A stretch of DNA of 39,304 nucleotides, from assembly GCA_005882295.1 (NCBI GenBank), contig VBAI01000008.1, positions 1 to 39,304 of the forward strand. The letters run 5' to 3'. The notes under the pieces were generated by a model. That model was not told where the DNA came from and ran no database searches. It saw only the letters and a program-made list of their open reading frames with translations. Made by a program: the position numbers and the translations under genes. The DNA comes from Candidatus Segetimicrobium genomatis. Its GTDB lineage: Bacteria > Sysuimicrobiota > Sysuimicrobiia > Sysuimicrobiales > Kaftiobacteriaceae. This document shows, piece by piece, positions 9,591 through 17,788 of the stretch. How positions within the stretch are numbered: the first letter of the stretch is position 1; every line of letters begins with the position of its first letter.

Positions 9591-9718
9591 GGCCGCTGCT
9601 AGACCGGCGTTCGCGGCGCGGCGGCTGACTTCCCCCAGACCACAGGCGCGGGCAGGACTGACCGGCGGGCAGGGGCGGGCATGATGTACGATGCCCACTC
9701 TGTACAGGGAGGACGACG

Positions 9719-9943
9719 ATGGTTGTGGCACTGCTTGGCGTGGGATTGGTCTTTGGGGGACTCTACTTCCTGACGCGGAACGCGCCGATCTGGCACCAGG
9801 TCCACATGACTATGGCGCAACTTGTGGCCTCGCTCTCGCCGTCGACGTGGCACCAGGTGCAGTATGTCGCCGCCGTGGGCGCGCTGGTCATCGGGGCCGC
9901 GCTGATCCTGCTCCGTCTCTTCGGCGGACTCAAGCGTATCTAA
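9719..9943 (+). CDS. Small two-helix membrane protein (74 residues), unknown
   Basis: I do not recognise this protein. It has a strong ribosome-binding site (AGGGAGGA, 9706-9713) five bases before ATG 9719. Two hydrophobic segments (about residues 2-19 and 48-67) flank an amphipathic middle in which the tetrapeptide WHQV occurs twice (at about residues 25-28 and 44-47). The C terminus is basic (GGLKRI). It is divergent from the hydrolase gene (128 bases apart) and converges with the ABC-2 permease gene, four bases away. The start signal and the composition make it a likely real gene; the function is open. Confidence 0.65.
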   Translation: MVVALLGVGLVFGGLYFLTRNAPIWHQVHMTMAQLVASLSPSTWHQVQYVAAVGALVIGAALILLRLFGGLKRI

Positions 9944-9947
9944 CCCC

Positions 9948-10901
9948 TTACGCACGCACTTCCTGGCGCTGGAATAGGACGTAGCTTCCCGCGAACAGCA
10001 GCAGCACTCCCGCGAGCAGGCCGGTAAATTGCGGCCAGGCTAGCAGCAGACTTTGGCCCACCGGCAGCGGGCTATTCAGCACGGCGCCCTCCAACTGCGT
10101 GATGAACACGGGCCCCAGGGCGCGCACCTCGGGGTTCAGCAGCGCGATCACCAGCTCTGCAAACAGCGTATTGGGCGAGAGCCGGGAGAGGAACAGTTGC
10201 AGCCGTACCTGCGCCAGCGCGGCGAACGGGTCGCCTCCGTAGGCCGGCCGGAAGGCCTGCGCGACCACCTGCACGGTGATGTCCCAGAACACCGCGAAGA
10301 ACAACCACACGGCCATCGCCGCCAGCGCGGAGGTCGCTGGCTGGCGGAAGATGACCGAGAAGACCAGCGCCAGCGCCAGCCAGATCCCGGCGTACGCCAG
10401 CGTACTCAGCAAGAAGAGCAGCCCCCGGGCGACCTCGGCGCCGCTGGGCGCCACGCCGAGCACGAGCAATCCCATGCCGGTGACCAGTAACCACAGCGCG
10501 AGCAGGCTGATCCCCAGCGTCACGATGCCCGCGAGAAACTTGCCCAGCAGCAGGGCGTCCCGGTAAATGGGTTGCGCCAGGACCCGGCTGAGCGTGCGCC
10601 GGTTGTGCTCGCCGTTCACCGAATCGAATCCCAGCGCGATGGCCGCCAGCGGGAGAAAGAATCCTAAGAAGGCGACGAACGAGGGAAGCGGATCCTGCTG
10701 CGTCGTGAAGAGCTTCAAATACACGAACGGGTCTTCCGCGACCGTGGCCCGCAGCTGGCGCGAGGCCACAAACGTGGCCGCAAACGCGGTCAGGAAGATC
10801 AGCAGTTCCAGCAGTTGCATGCGCACGCTGCTGAGGTGGTCGGCGAGTTCTTTGAGGACGACCGCCCACAACCCGGTCCAGGGCGACCCCTCACGCCTCA
10901 T
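9948..10901 (-). CDS. ABC-2-type transporter permease
   Basis: Inner-membrane permease of an export-type ABC transporter, 317 residues with about six membrane segments. The segment [23 protein letters not shown] after the first outer loop is typical of ABC-2 permeases of the NosY/YhaP kind. Start: ATG 10901 overlaps the ATPase gene end by 11 bases; an open frame to 10985 is inside the ATPase gene and is rejected. Last of three coupled genes with the ATPase and the NEW3-domain protein. Substrate unknown. Confidence 0.9.
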   Translation of the reverse strand: MRREGSPWTGLWAVVLKELADHLSSVRMQLLELLIFLTAFAATFVASRQLRATVAEDPFVYLKLFTTQQDPLPSFVAFLGFFLPLAAIALGFDSVNGEHNRRTLSRVLAQPIYRDALLLGKFLAGIVTLGISLLALWLLVTGMGLLVLGVAPSGAEVARGLLFLLSTLAYAGIWLALALVFSVIFRQPATSALAAMAVWLFFAVFWDITVQVVAQAFRPAYGGDPFAALAQVRLQLFLSRLSPNTLFAELVIALLNPEVRALGPVFITQLEGAVLNSPLPVGQSLLLAWPQFTGLLAGVLLLFAGSYVLFQRQEVRA

Positions 10902-11829
10902 GGTCCACCTTCCGGAAGTAGCGGGCGTAGACTTCATCCAGGGACGGGCGTTCCAGTGCCAGACCCAGCAGATCCACTCCCGCACTCACGACCCGCCGGG
11001 CCACCTCGGCGCGGCAGTCCACCTGGGTTTCGAGTTTGAACTGACCGGGCCGCTCCTGCGACAGGCTGGTGACGCCGGGGATAGCGCGCAGCGCCGGCTC
11101 CAGGCCGTCGGGGCGTGACGTCTCGATCGTGATGCGGTACGCGCCGCCCAGGACCTGATCGGCCAGGCTGTCGAACGTGCCCTCCAGCACCATCTTGCCT
11201 TTGTGGAACAACCCCACCCGGTCGCAGACCGCCTGGACCTGATGCAATAGATGCGATGACAGCAGCACCGTGATGTCGTGAGCTTTCAAGTCCCTGATCA
11301 AGTCCAGGAATTCCATCGCCGCCTCGGGATCGAGGCCGGCCGTGGGCTCGTCGAGGATGGCGATTTCGGGGCGCTTCAACAAGACCTCTGCCAGGCCCAG
11401 GCGCTGTCGCATCCCGCGTGAAAATGCGCCCGCCAGCCGGTCGGCCACGGAGGTCAGGCCCGCCCGCCCCAGCACCTCGGTGATCCGCGTCTCCGCCTCC
11501 GGGCGCGGCAGGCCGTTCAGGCGCGCGGTGTACCGCAGGTTCTCCCGCGCCGTGAGTTCATCATAGAATCCTACAGAATCGGGGAGATACCCGACTCGCC
11601 GCTTTACCTCCAGTGGATTGCGCGACGGATCGTGGCCGAGCACCCGCACCGTGCCGGCCGTGGGGTCAGTGAGGCCGAGGAGCATGAGAATCGTGGTCGT
11701 CTTCCCAGATCCGTTGGGACCCAGCAGGCCAAACACCTCGCCCTTCGGGAGCGTCAAGGTCAGCCTATCGACGGCGATCACCGGCCCGTAGTGCTTGCTG
11801 AGGTCCTTGGTTTCGATGACTGCGTTCAT
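10891..11829 (-). CDS. ABC transporter ATP-binding protein (ABC-2 export type)
   Basis: Cytoplasmic ATPase, 312 residues. Walker A GPNGSGKT is at residues 37-44, the signature motif appears as FSRGMRQRL (136-144, the SRGM form common in CcmA/NatA-like exporters), Walker B ILDEP has Asp160 and Glu161, and the switch His lies in [10 protein letters not shown]-terminal extension of about 90 residues follows. ATG 11829 overlaps the stop of the upstream NEW3 gene as ATGA (11826-11829), so translation is probably coupled. Powers the ABC-2 permease encoded just downstream. Confidence 0.94.
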   Translation of the reverse strand: MNAVIETKDLSKHYGPVIAVDRLTLTLPKGEVFGLLGPNGSGKTTTILMLLGLTDPTAGTVRVLGHDPSRNPLEVKRRVGYLPDSVGFYDELTARENLRYTARLNGLPRPEAETRITEVLGRAGLTSVADRLAGAFSRGMRQRLGLAEVLLKRPEIAILDEPTAGLDPEAAMEFLDLIRDLKAHDITVLLSSHLLHQVQAVCDRVGLFHKGKMVLEGTFDSLADQVLGGAYRITIETSRPDGLEPALRAIPGVTSLSQERPGQFKLETQVDCRAEVARRVVSAGVDLLGLALERPSLDEVYARYFRKVDHEA

Positions 11830-12977
11830 CGTCGTCCGTACCGGTTCACGGCGAACGTGACCACACCCAGCGCCACCGCGATGAGAAGGACCCCGGCAAA
11901 TCCCCACAGCGTGGAGCGGCCGACGGTGATGCGGAAGTCCGCCGACCCCGAGGCATCGCCGGCGCTGGCCGTCATCGTGACCATGTAATCGCCACTCAAC
12001 GACTTATCTGACGGCTTCAGGCTCGCCGTGACCTCGGCCTGGCCGTTGGCGGGGATTTCATCCGCGCGTTCGGGCGTGAATTTGACTTCCCATCCCGTCG
12101 GCTCCGACGCCGAGAACGTGACGTTGCGCGCCGGCGCGCTGCCGTTGTTCTTGACGACCAGCTTCAGCGGCGAACTGCTGCCGGCGGTGGCGTTGCCGGA
12201 GAGCCGGTTGTCCGGCGTGGTCACGGACAGCTCAGGCCTGCCGGTGACCTCCAGGCGCAGGGCCAGTTCCGCGGAGGCTCCGGGTCCCACGACCCGTACG
12301 GCGATGGGATAGGTATCGGCCGGGACCTTCGGCGGGAGCCGCACCTCCGCGTCCAGGTCTTTAGACTCGCCGCCCTTGATCGGCAGGCTGGCCACTTCCT
12401 GGCCGAGAGTGGTGAAGGTGACGTTGAATCCGCGCGGGGTGTCGGCGTTGAGGTTCACCAGGAACTCCTGGTCGCTCTCATTTTTCAGCGTGAGGCGGAA
12501 ACGGAAGCTCGAAGTGGGCGACCCGCGGAGCACTGGAAGTTCGGCGACGAGGGACAACCGGCGCGGGAGGACGTTCCCCAGCGTCAGCGTGACGGGTAGT
12601 GTCGCCGAAGCGTTTTGACCGGTGGCCACCACCTGGAAGCGGTAGTCGCCACCGCGCACGCCCTTGGGCGGTTCAAGCCGGAGGGTGACCGTGTTCTCCT
12701 GGTCCGGGTCGACGAACACCGATTCCACCACGCGCCCGCCGCCCAGGAAGGTGGCCTTCCACCCGGGCGGGGCGGAAGCGACCCGCAGCGAGACCGTCTG
12801 GGGTGGCAGCCCGAAGTTCTTCACCGTCAGCGTCAGCGTGATTGGTTCACCCAACTGCGCCGACTGTGACGGAAATGGTGTGGAGATCCGCAGGCCCTGA
12901 AAACCGGCCGCCGCTGGCAGCGGGTTCGCTGCCGCGACGACGACGAACAGCAACAACGCCAGGCGCACGCGTACCAT
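11826..12977 (-). CDS. NEW3-domain surface protein anchored by a C-terminal membrane helix
   Basis: A 383-residue exported protein: signal peptide (residues 1-24, ending PLPAAAG), three beta-rich Ig-like repeats, and a C-terminal membrane helix (about residues 355-377) with a short basic tail. The repeats carry NEW3-type (COG1470) motifs such as [31 protein letters not shown] and [17 protein letters not shown]. The bulk should lie outside the membrane. ATG 12977 has GGAGGG six bases upstream. It leads an operon with an ABC ATPase and an ABC-2 permease, an arrangement I recognise from other bacteria, where the role of the NEW3 protein is not established. A promoter is proposed at 13036-13063. 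Confidence 0.85.
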   Translation of the reverse strand: MVRVRLALLLFVVVAAANPLPAAAGFQGLRISTPFPSQSAQLGEPITLTLTVKNFGLPPQTVSLRVASAPPGWKATFLGGGRVVESVFVDPDQENTVTLRLEPPKGVRGGDYRFQVVATGQNASATLPVTLTLGNVLPRRLSLVAELPVLRGSPTSSFRFRLTLKNESDQEFLVNLNADTPRGFNVTFTTLGQEVASLPIKGGESKDLDAEVRLPPKVPADTYPIAVRVVGPGASAELALRLEVTGRPELSVTTPDNRLSGNATAGSSSPLKLVVKNNGSAPARNVTFSASEPTGWEVKFTPERADEIPANGQAEVTASLKPSDKSLSGDYMVTMTASAGDASGSADFRITVGRSTLWGFAGVLLIAVALGVVTFAVNRYGRR

Positions 12978-13035
12978 ACGCAACCCTCCGGCTGGATGAT
13001 TTGGACCGATGAGGCCAAAAGAACGCTCCGGACGA

Positions 13036-13063
13036 ATTGTAATCAACAATCGCACCCGTTGAA
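13036..13063 (-). promoter_or_regulatory. Possible sigma-70-type promoter for the NEW3-ABC operon
   Basis: On the minus strand a -10 box TACAAT (13041-13036, five of six to consensus) lies 16 bases after a weak -35 TTCAAC (13063-13058). The start of transcription would be near 13029, leaving about 50 bases of leader before ATG 12977 with its GGAGGG site. The -35 match is only three of six, so confidence is moderate. Confidence 0.4.
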
Positions 13064-13138
13064 AAGGAGGTAGGCGGGAAAATCGTCCCCAAAGGCAAGC
13101 GCCGTACCCCGGCGGGCAGTTCCCCCGCGGACGTCTCT

Positions 13139-14470
13139 TCAGTTGTCACCCTCGATAATGCCCAGGGTGCTCACCAGCCCCGCCGCCATGAAGACCACGC
13201 CGGGGATGAAGAACGCACCGAACCCAAACGCATCGACGACCAGCCCATAGACCGGCGGAGAGATCAGCCCGGCGAGCGCGAGCGCGGCGTTCCAGAGACC
13301 GGTAAACGTGCCGGTCTGCCGCGGCGGGACGCGATCCACCAGGAACGGGTACGCATTCGTGATCACCAGCGCCCAGCCCAGGCCGCCCACGATGAGGAGC
13401 GCGCGGTACAGCATGGGCGCGCGGATGTAGGACACAGACGCGAACACGGCGAGCGTGACGGCCCCGCCCAGGCGAATCGCTTTCAACCGGCCCATCCGGT
13501 CGCCGATGATGCCGGCGGGGACCGAGAATGCGATGAAGGCCACGGCGAAGAATCCGAGCAGGAACGTCGCAGCCGATGGGTCCAATTTCAGGTACTGCAC
13601 GCCGTAGCGTGTGAACATGTTCTGGACGCCGTTCACCGCCGCGACCCAGGCCAGGGCTCCTAGCATGAGCCAGAAGATGGCGCGGTTGGGCTTCTGCACC
13701 AGCATGCGTGCCGCCGGCAGCAAGCGGCCCACCTCAACGTTGTCGGGGGCCGGGGCTGCGCCGCCTGGTCGATAGAGCAGGGACACCCGGCGCTCCCGAA
13801 TGGTCAGCAGGATGACCACCAGCGCCGTGACCAGCAGCCCTGAGGCCACATCGAACGGTAGCGTGCGAGACCGCCGGTAGAGCGATGAGAGGGCGAAGAA
13901 CGCGACGAGCGCTCCCAGCCCGCCCATCAAGTTGAGGATCCCGTTCGCCCGGCCGCGCAGGGGCCGCGGGGTGATGTCGGGCATCAGCGCGTAACCGGGA
14001 CTGTTGAACACCGCTCCGCCTACGTTCACCATGATCGTGGCTCCCAGCAAAGGCCAGAAACTCCGCGCGCGTGGGATCAACAGGAAGAAGAGCGCCGCGA
14101 CTGGGATGCCGGCCAGAAGAAACGGCACGCGCCGGCCCAGGCGGGTGTCCACCCGGTCGCTCAGTCCGGCGAAATACGGTTGGAGCGTCAACGAGGCGAT
14201 GTTGTCGATGATCATCACAACCCCGATCAGCAGGTTACTCGCCACAAAGGCCCCGTAGAAAATCGGGAGATACGCGTTGTACAAGGCGGCCCCCATCTGG
14301 CCGCTAAAATACGCCAGGCCGATGGCGCACGTCCTCGGCACCCACCAGGGGGGCGCGGAGGGCGCATGTGACGTCGCTGCCATTTGGGCCGCCGTCGGCA
14401 TCACGAATCCGTTGATGCACCGTCCAGGCGCTGGGCCTTTCGACGAGCCCTGTTTCTCTCCTGCGCGCAT
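13139..14470 (-). CDS. MFS transporter (SLC45/GPH-like)
   Basis: A 443-residue, twelve-helix major facilitator protein. Motif A appears as GLSDRVDTRLGRRVPF between helices 2 and 3, with the related IIGDRMGRLKAI in the second half. The phrase GYALMPDITPRPLRGRANGI is typical of the SLC45/GPH-like group, which often moves sugars by proton symport. The start is uncertain: ATG 14470 has no good ribosome site, and ATG 14401 or 14383 are possible and would remove a polar N-terminal tail. Divergent from the FAD oxidase gene with only 38 bases between them. Confidence 0.85.
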   Translation of the reverse strand: MRAGEKQGSSKGPAPGRCINGFVMPTAAQMAATSHAPSAPPWWVPRTCAIGLAYFSGQMGAALYNAYLPIFYGAFVASNLLIGVVMIIDNIASLTLQPYFAGLSDRVDTRLGRRVPFLLAGIPVAALFFLLIPRARSFWPLLGATIMVNVGGAVFNSPGYALMPDITPRPLRGRANGILNLMGGLGALVAFFALSSLYRRSRTLPFDVASGLLVTALVVILLTIRERRVSLLYRPGGAAPAPDNVEVGRLLPAARMLVQKPNRAIFWLMLGALAWVAAVNGVQNMFTRYGVQYLKLDPSAATFLLGFFAVAFIAFSVPAGIIGDRMGRLKAIRLGGAVTLAVFASVSYIRAPMLYRALLIVGGLGWALVITNAYPFLVDRVPPRQTGTFTGLWNAALALAGLISPPVYGLVVDAFGFGAFFIPGVVFMAAGLVSTLGIIEGDN

Positions 14471-14508
14471 GGTTACGGCGCAGCCGCGCGGAAGAGGATG
14501 AGCGGCGC

Positions 14509-15672
14509 ATGAGCAGCACTGCGGATGTGGTCATCATCGGCGGTGGGGTGATCGGGGCCAGTGTGGCATATCATCTGGCCGCCCGCGGGCAGAAGCGGAT
14601 CGTGGTCCTGGATCGCACCCAGGGCCCCGGACTGGGCAGCACCGGCCGGGCGACGGGCGGATTTCGGGGGCAGTTCAGCACGCGGGTCAACGTCCAGTTG
14701 TCGCTGCTGGCGCGGGACAAACTGACCGCATTTCGCGACGAGACTGGAACGGATCCGGGGTACAGACCGTGTGGCTACCTCTTCTTAGCCTCGAACGCAG
14801 ACCAGCTGGCGGCGCTGCGGACGGCTGCGGCGTTTCAACAGGCGGCCGGGCTCCGGGATGTCAGGGAAGTTACACCCGATGAGGTTGTTGATCTTAATCC
14901 TGCCGTGCCGCGGGATGCGGTTATCGGCGGCACCTACTGTCCGACGGATGGGTTCATCAGGCCGCTGGAGATCCTCCGCGGGTATCTCGCCGCGGCGCAG
15001 CGCCTCGGCGCCAGAGTTCAGTTCGGCGCGGGGTGGGCGCGGTGTCTGGTTGAGCATGGGCGCGTGACCGCCGTGCGGACGGAGACGGAGACGGTTGCCA
15101 CACGGTGTGTGGTCAACGCGGCGGGCGCCTGGGCCGGTGCCGTCGCGGCCGAGGCCGGGGTCGAGATACCGGTGCGGCCGGTGAGGCGTCAGGTCGCGGT
15201 GACGTATCCGGCGGCGCTGTTGCCTGAAGAGATGCCGCTGACGATCTTTGTCGACGACGGATTCCACCTGCGCGTCCGTGACGGCCGCGTCCTGCTGTTG
15301 TGGCCCGCCGACCTGCCTGCCGACGATCCGTTTGACACGGCGTTCGATGCGCGGTGGCTGACCCCGCTGCTGGATCGCGCTCGAGCGCACGTCCCCGTCC
15401 TGCGGGGGCTGCAGATTGACCGCGACGCCTGTTGGGCGGGATTGTATGAGATGTCTGCGGACCGGCATGCGGTCTTGGGGCAGGCGCCGGGCGTCCAGGG
15501 ATTGTATCTGGCAAACGGATCCTCGGGGCACGGCGTCATGCACGCACCGGCGCTGGGGCACCTCACCGCCGAATTCGTCCTTGATGGGACTGCGACGACG
15601 GTGGACGTCCACGCGCTGCGCCCGGAGCGGTTCGCTGAGGGCGCGCTCAATCCTGAGAGCGGGGTGCTGTGA
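14509..15672 (+). CDS. FAD-dependent oxidoreductase (DAO family, glycine/sarcosine oxidase-like)
   Basis: A 387-residue flavoenzyme expected to oxidise an amine or amino acid in the cytoplasm. The FAD-binding Rossmann motif GGGVIGASVAYHLA lies near residues 11-24, GSTGRATGGFRGQF follows, and the C-terminal part has NGSSGHGVMHAPALG, the second flavin-contact segment of the sarcosine oxidase beta/glycine oxidase group. The substrate cannot be fixed. ATG 14509 follows GAAGAGGA at about ten bases. It converges with the ChrA-type gene (six bases apart). Confidence 0.88.
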   Translation: MSSTADVVIIGGGVIGASVAYHLAARGQKRIVVLDRTQGPGLGSTGRATGGFRGQFSTRVNVQLSLLARDKLTAFRDETGTDPGYRPCGYLFLASNADQLAALRTAAAFQQAAGLRDVREVTPDEVVDLNPAVPRDAVIGGTYCPTDGFIRPLEILRGYLAAAQRLGARVQFGAGWARCLVEHGRVTAVRTETETVATRCVVNAAGAWAGAVAAEAGVEIPVRPVRRQVAVTYPAALLPEEMPLTIFVDDGFHLRVRDGRVLLLWPADLPADDPFDTAFDARWLTPLLDRARAHVPVLRGLQIDRDACWAGLYEMSADRHAVLGQAPGVQGLYLANGSSGHGVMHAPALGHLTAEFVLDGTATTVDVHALRPERFAEGALNPESGVL

Positions 15673-15678
15673 GCCGCG

Positions 15679-16830
15679 TCAGCGCAGCCACAACCGTGCC
15701 AGCCCGATCGCCGCTCCCGTCGCCACGAGCCAGGCCGAGTTCACTGGAGTGCGAACGAGCAAGACGACCGAGGCGAGCGCAAGGGCGGCCGTTGTGACAT
15801 CGGTGACCGCGACGCGCCCCAGCTGCCAGGTCACACCGGCCATCAACGCCAGCGACGCCACGTTGATCCCGTCGAGCAGGGCATTGGCCCACGGTGATCG
15901 GCGCAGGCGTGGGATGAACGGGTGGCTCACGGCCACGAAGACAAATGCCGGGAAGAAGATGGCGACCGTGGCCGCGACGGCGCCCCGCACACCGCCCAGC
16001 AGGTATCCGATGAAGGTGGCGGTGGTGAACACCGGACCGGGGGTGAACTGGCCGACGGCGATCGCGTCGAGCAACTGCCGGTCGCTCAGCCACCCCAGGC
16101 GCAGCACGAAGTCGGCGCGTAGAAACGCCAGCAGCACGTAGCCACTGCCGTAGAGGACAGCTCCGATCTTCAAGAACACCAACGTGAGGGTACTCAACGC
16201 AAAGGGCGCGGGGGCGGCGATCGCGGCGGCTGATGTCCACAGCGCTGTGGGAGCGAACCCGGCCGCGCTGCCACGCAGGTGTCGCGTGTTGACCATCAGC
16301 ATGACGGCCAGTCCTCCGGCCGCCAGGAGGACGAGCTCGTGGACGCCGGCGAGAAACAATGCAAGTATGGCGACCCCGACGGCGGCGGAACGCCATCCAC
16401 GTATGGCCGTGCGTCCCAAGGCCCACAGCGCCTGCGCGACCACCGCGATGATGACCGGTTTAATCCCGTACAGCAGCGACACCGCCTCGGGCACGGTCCC
16501 GTACGTTGCGTAGGCCCAGGCAAAGGCCATGACGATGACCATGGCGGGTATGATGAAACAGGTGCCGGCCACGAGCAACCCGCGCCAGCCGGCGCGCGCG
16601 TACCCGATGTGGATGGCCATCTCTGTGGAGTTCGGACCAGGGATCAGGTTGGTGGCGCCGACGAGGTCCAGGAAGGCCTGGTCCGTCATCCAGCGCCGTC
16701 GCCGCACCACTTCATCGCGCATCATGGCGATGTGTGCGGCCGGACCGCCGAACCCCAAGATGCCGAGCCGGAGGAAGAGCGCCGCGAGTTCGGTCAGGCG
16801 GCCGCCGGCGGTGAGAGGTTCTTCGGTCAT
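15679..16830 (-). CDS. chrA: Chromate transporter ChrA family protein
   Basis: A 383-residue inner-membrane protein with two homologous CHR halves. The first half has FLRLGILGFGGPAAHIAMM and NLIPGPNSTEMAIHIGY; the second repeats this as FLKIGAVLYGSGYVLLAF and VGQFTPGPVFTTATFIGY. The paired GGP/PGP motifs are the family hallmark of long-chain ChrA proteins, which export chromate. Some members may have other roles. ATG 16830 has no strong ribosome site. No chrB-like regulator is next to it. Confidence 0.9.
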   Translation of the reverse strand: MTEEPLTAGGRLTELAALFLRLGILGFGGPAAHIAMMRDEVVRRRRWMTDQAFLDLVGATNLIPGPNSTEMAIHIGYARAGWRGLLVAGTCFIIPAMVIVMAFAWAYATYGTVPEAVSLLYGIKPVIIAVVAQALWALGRTAIRGWRSAAVGVAILALFLAGVHELVLLAAGGLAVMLMVNTRHLRGSAAGFAPTALWTSAAAIAAPAPFALSTLTLVFLKIGAVLYGSGYVLLAFLRADFVLRLGWLSDRQLLDAIAVGQFTPGPVFTTATFIGYLLGGVRGAVAATVAIFFPAFVFVAVSHPFIPRLRRSPWANALLDGINVASLALMAGVTWQLGRVAVTDVTTAALALASVVLLVRTPVNSAWLVATGAAIGLARLWLR

Positions 16831-16885
16831 GGCAGTCGTTGACTTCGTGCTGGATGCGGGCGGTCCTCGGCAGGGATCACCGCGT

Positions 16886-16910
16886 GAAGGAGGGGACTGT
16901 CCCCTCCTTC
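16886..16910. repeat. Perfect palindrome of the GGGGACnGTCCCC kind
   Basis: An 11-base arm (GAAGGAGGGGA, 16886-16896) and its exact complement (16900-16910) around CTG. The core GGGGACTGTCCCC is shared with the palindrome at 23424-23438. It lies 55 bases upstream of chrA between two divergent genes. It could be a REP-like repeat or a protein-binding site; no T-tract follows, so a simple terminator is less likely. Confidence 0.6.
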
Positions 16911-17011
16911 AAGGATTTTCACATCCGACTGGCGATTTGCCCCCGCCGAGTGGAGAGATTCACGCGTGAATGGATCTGGACAAATTCGGAGGGATTCCTT
17001 ACTCTTGCACG

Positions 17012-17040
17012 TTGCAGGTGTGGATGAGGCGTGCGATACT
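17012..17040 (+). promoter_or_regulatory. Possible extended -10 promoter for the SPOR-domain gene
   Basis: TGCGATACT (extended TGn before GATACT, 17035-17040) lies 17 bases after a weak TTGCAG (17012-17017), about 55 bases before GTG 17095. A perfect TTGACA occurs at 17045-17050 but no matching -10 stands at the right distance. Low confidence. The rest of 16831-17094 holds only the palindrome at 16886-16910. Confidence 0.25.
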
Positions 17041-17094
17041 GCACTTGACAGTGATTTCCTGGCGTGGGTCCATTACGCTGAATGAGGAGCGCGT

Positions 17095-17619
17095 GTGGCG
17101 ACCTGGGACGAACGGACATTCCAACGCCGGATCGAACTGAGGCCGGAAGTGCCGGTCGTCCGACAGGTCCCGCAGATTATCGCCGCGGGGTTGACGGCTC
17201 TGTTGCTGGCTTCTGGTCCCTATTGGGCGCTGCGCGCGACCATGCTTCAGGCCTCAGTGTCCAGCACCATTCGGGGCGAGCCGATGGAAATCACGCCAGT
17301 CACCCGTTCCTCTGGGGTGACAGCGGTGCGGCCGGGTCAAGGACGAACCGTGGGGTCGCGGGCCGGGCGGTTCGTGGTGGCCTTCGGCCGGTTTGAGCGG
17401 CTCGAATCCGCAAAAGCACAGGCCCGCCTCGTGCGCAGCAAGGGCTACATCGCCGCAGTGGTGCGGTCCGGCACTGCCTACGTGGTCGTAAGCCGGCAGT
17501 ACCGGAGTCTGGCTGACGCGAAGTTCTGGTCTTCGATCTTCAGCAAGCTCGGGCTGGAAGCAAAGGCTCTGACACGGCTCGAGGCGCGCCGCCACCAGCA
17601 GCTGACTGCCGCGCTATAG
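17095..17619 (+). CDS. Membrane-anchored SPOR-domain-like protein
   Basis: A 174-residue protein with a short basic cytoplasmic N terminus, one membrane helix (about residues 26-44) and an outer C-terminal SPOR-like domain (about residues 88-158: RFVVAFGRFERLESAKAQA, then AAVVRSGTAYVVVSRQYRS). SPOR domains bind denuded peptidoglycan glycan strands, often at division sites. The GTG start at 17095 has GAGGAG five bases upstream. The assignment rests on the F-x-x-x-x-A-x-x-L-x-x-G-Y pattern and is moderately sure. No cell-division genes lie nearby. Confidence 0.65.
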   Translation: MATWDERTFQRRIELRPEVPVVRQVPQIIAAGLTALLLASGPYWALRATMLQASVSSTIRGEPMEITPVTRSSGVTAVRPGQGRTVGSRAGRFVVAFGRFERLESAKAQARLVRSKGYIAAVVRSGTAYVVVSRQYRSLADAKFWSSIFSKLGLEAKALTRLEARRHQQLTAAL

Positions 17620-17788
17620 ATTTCCGCGTTCCATCTCCCCGCGAACCTGCACGGCATCTCCCAGCATCAACTGCCAAGGGGTTGGCTTCCACCCCATAGA
17701 AGTTCCCTCCGCAATCTTTCGGACGATTCCCAGACGACACATCGCTGACGCCGCCTCGTCCCCCACGGCTGAGGCCAGGAGGGTTGTG

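Noticed and set aside
15679-16830. Two separate short CHR genes
   Set aside because: The reading frame is continuous over both halves; it is one long-chain ChrA-type protein.
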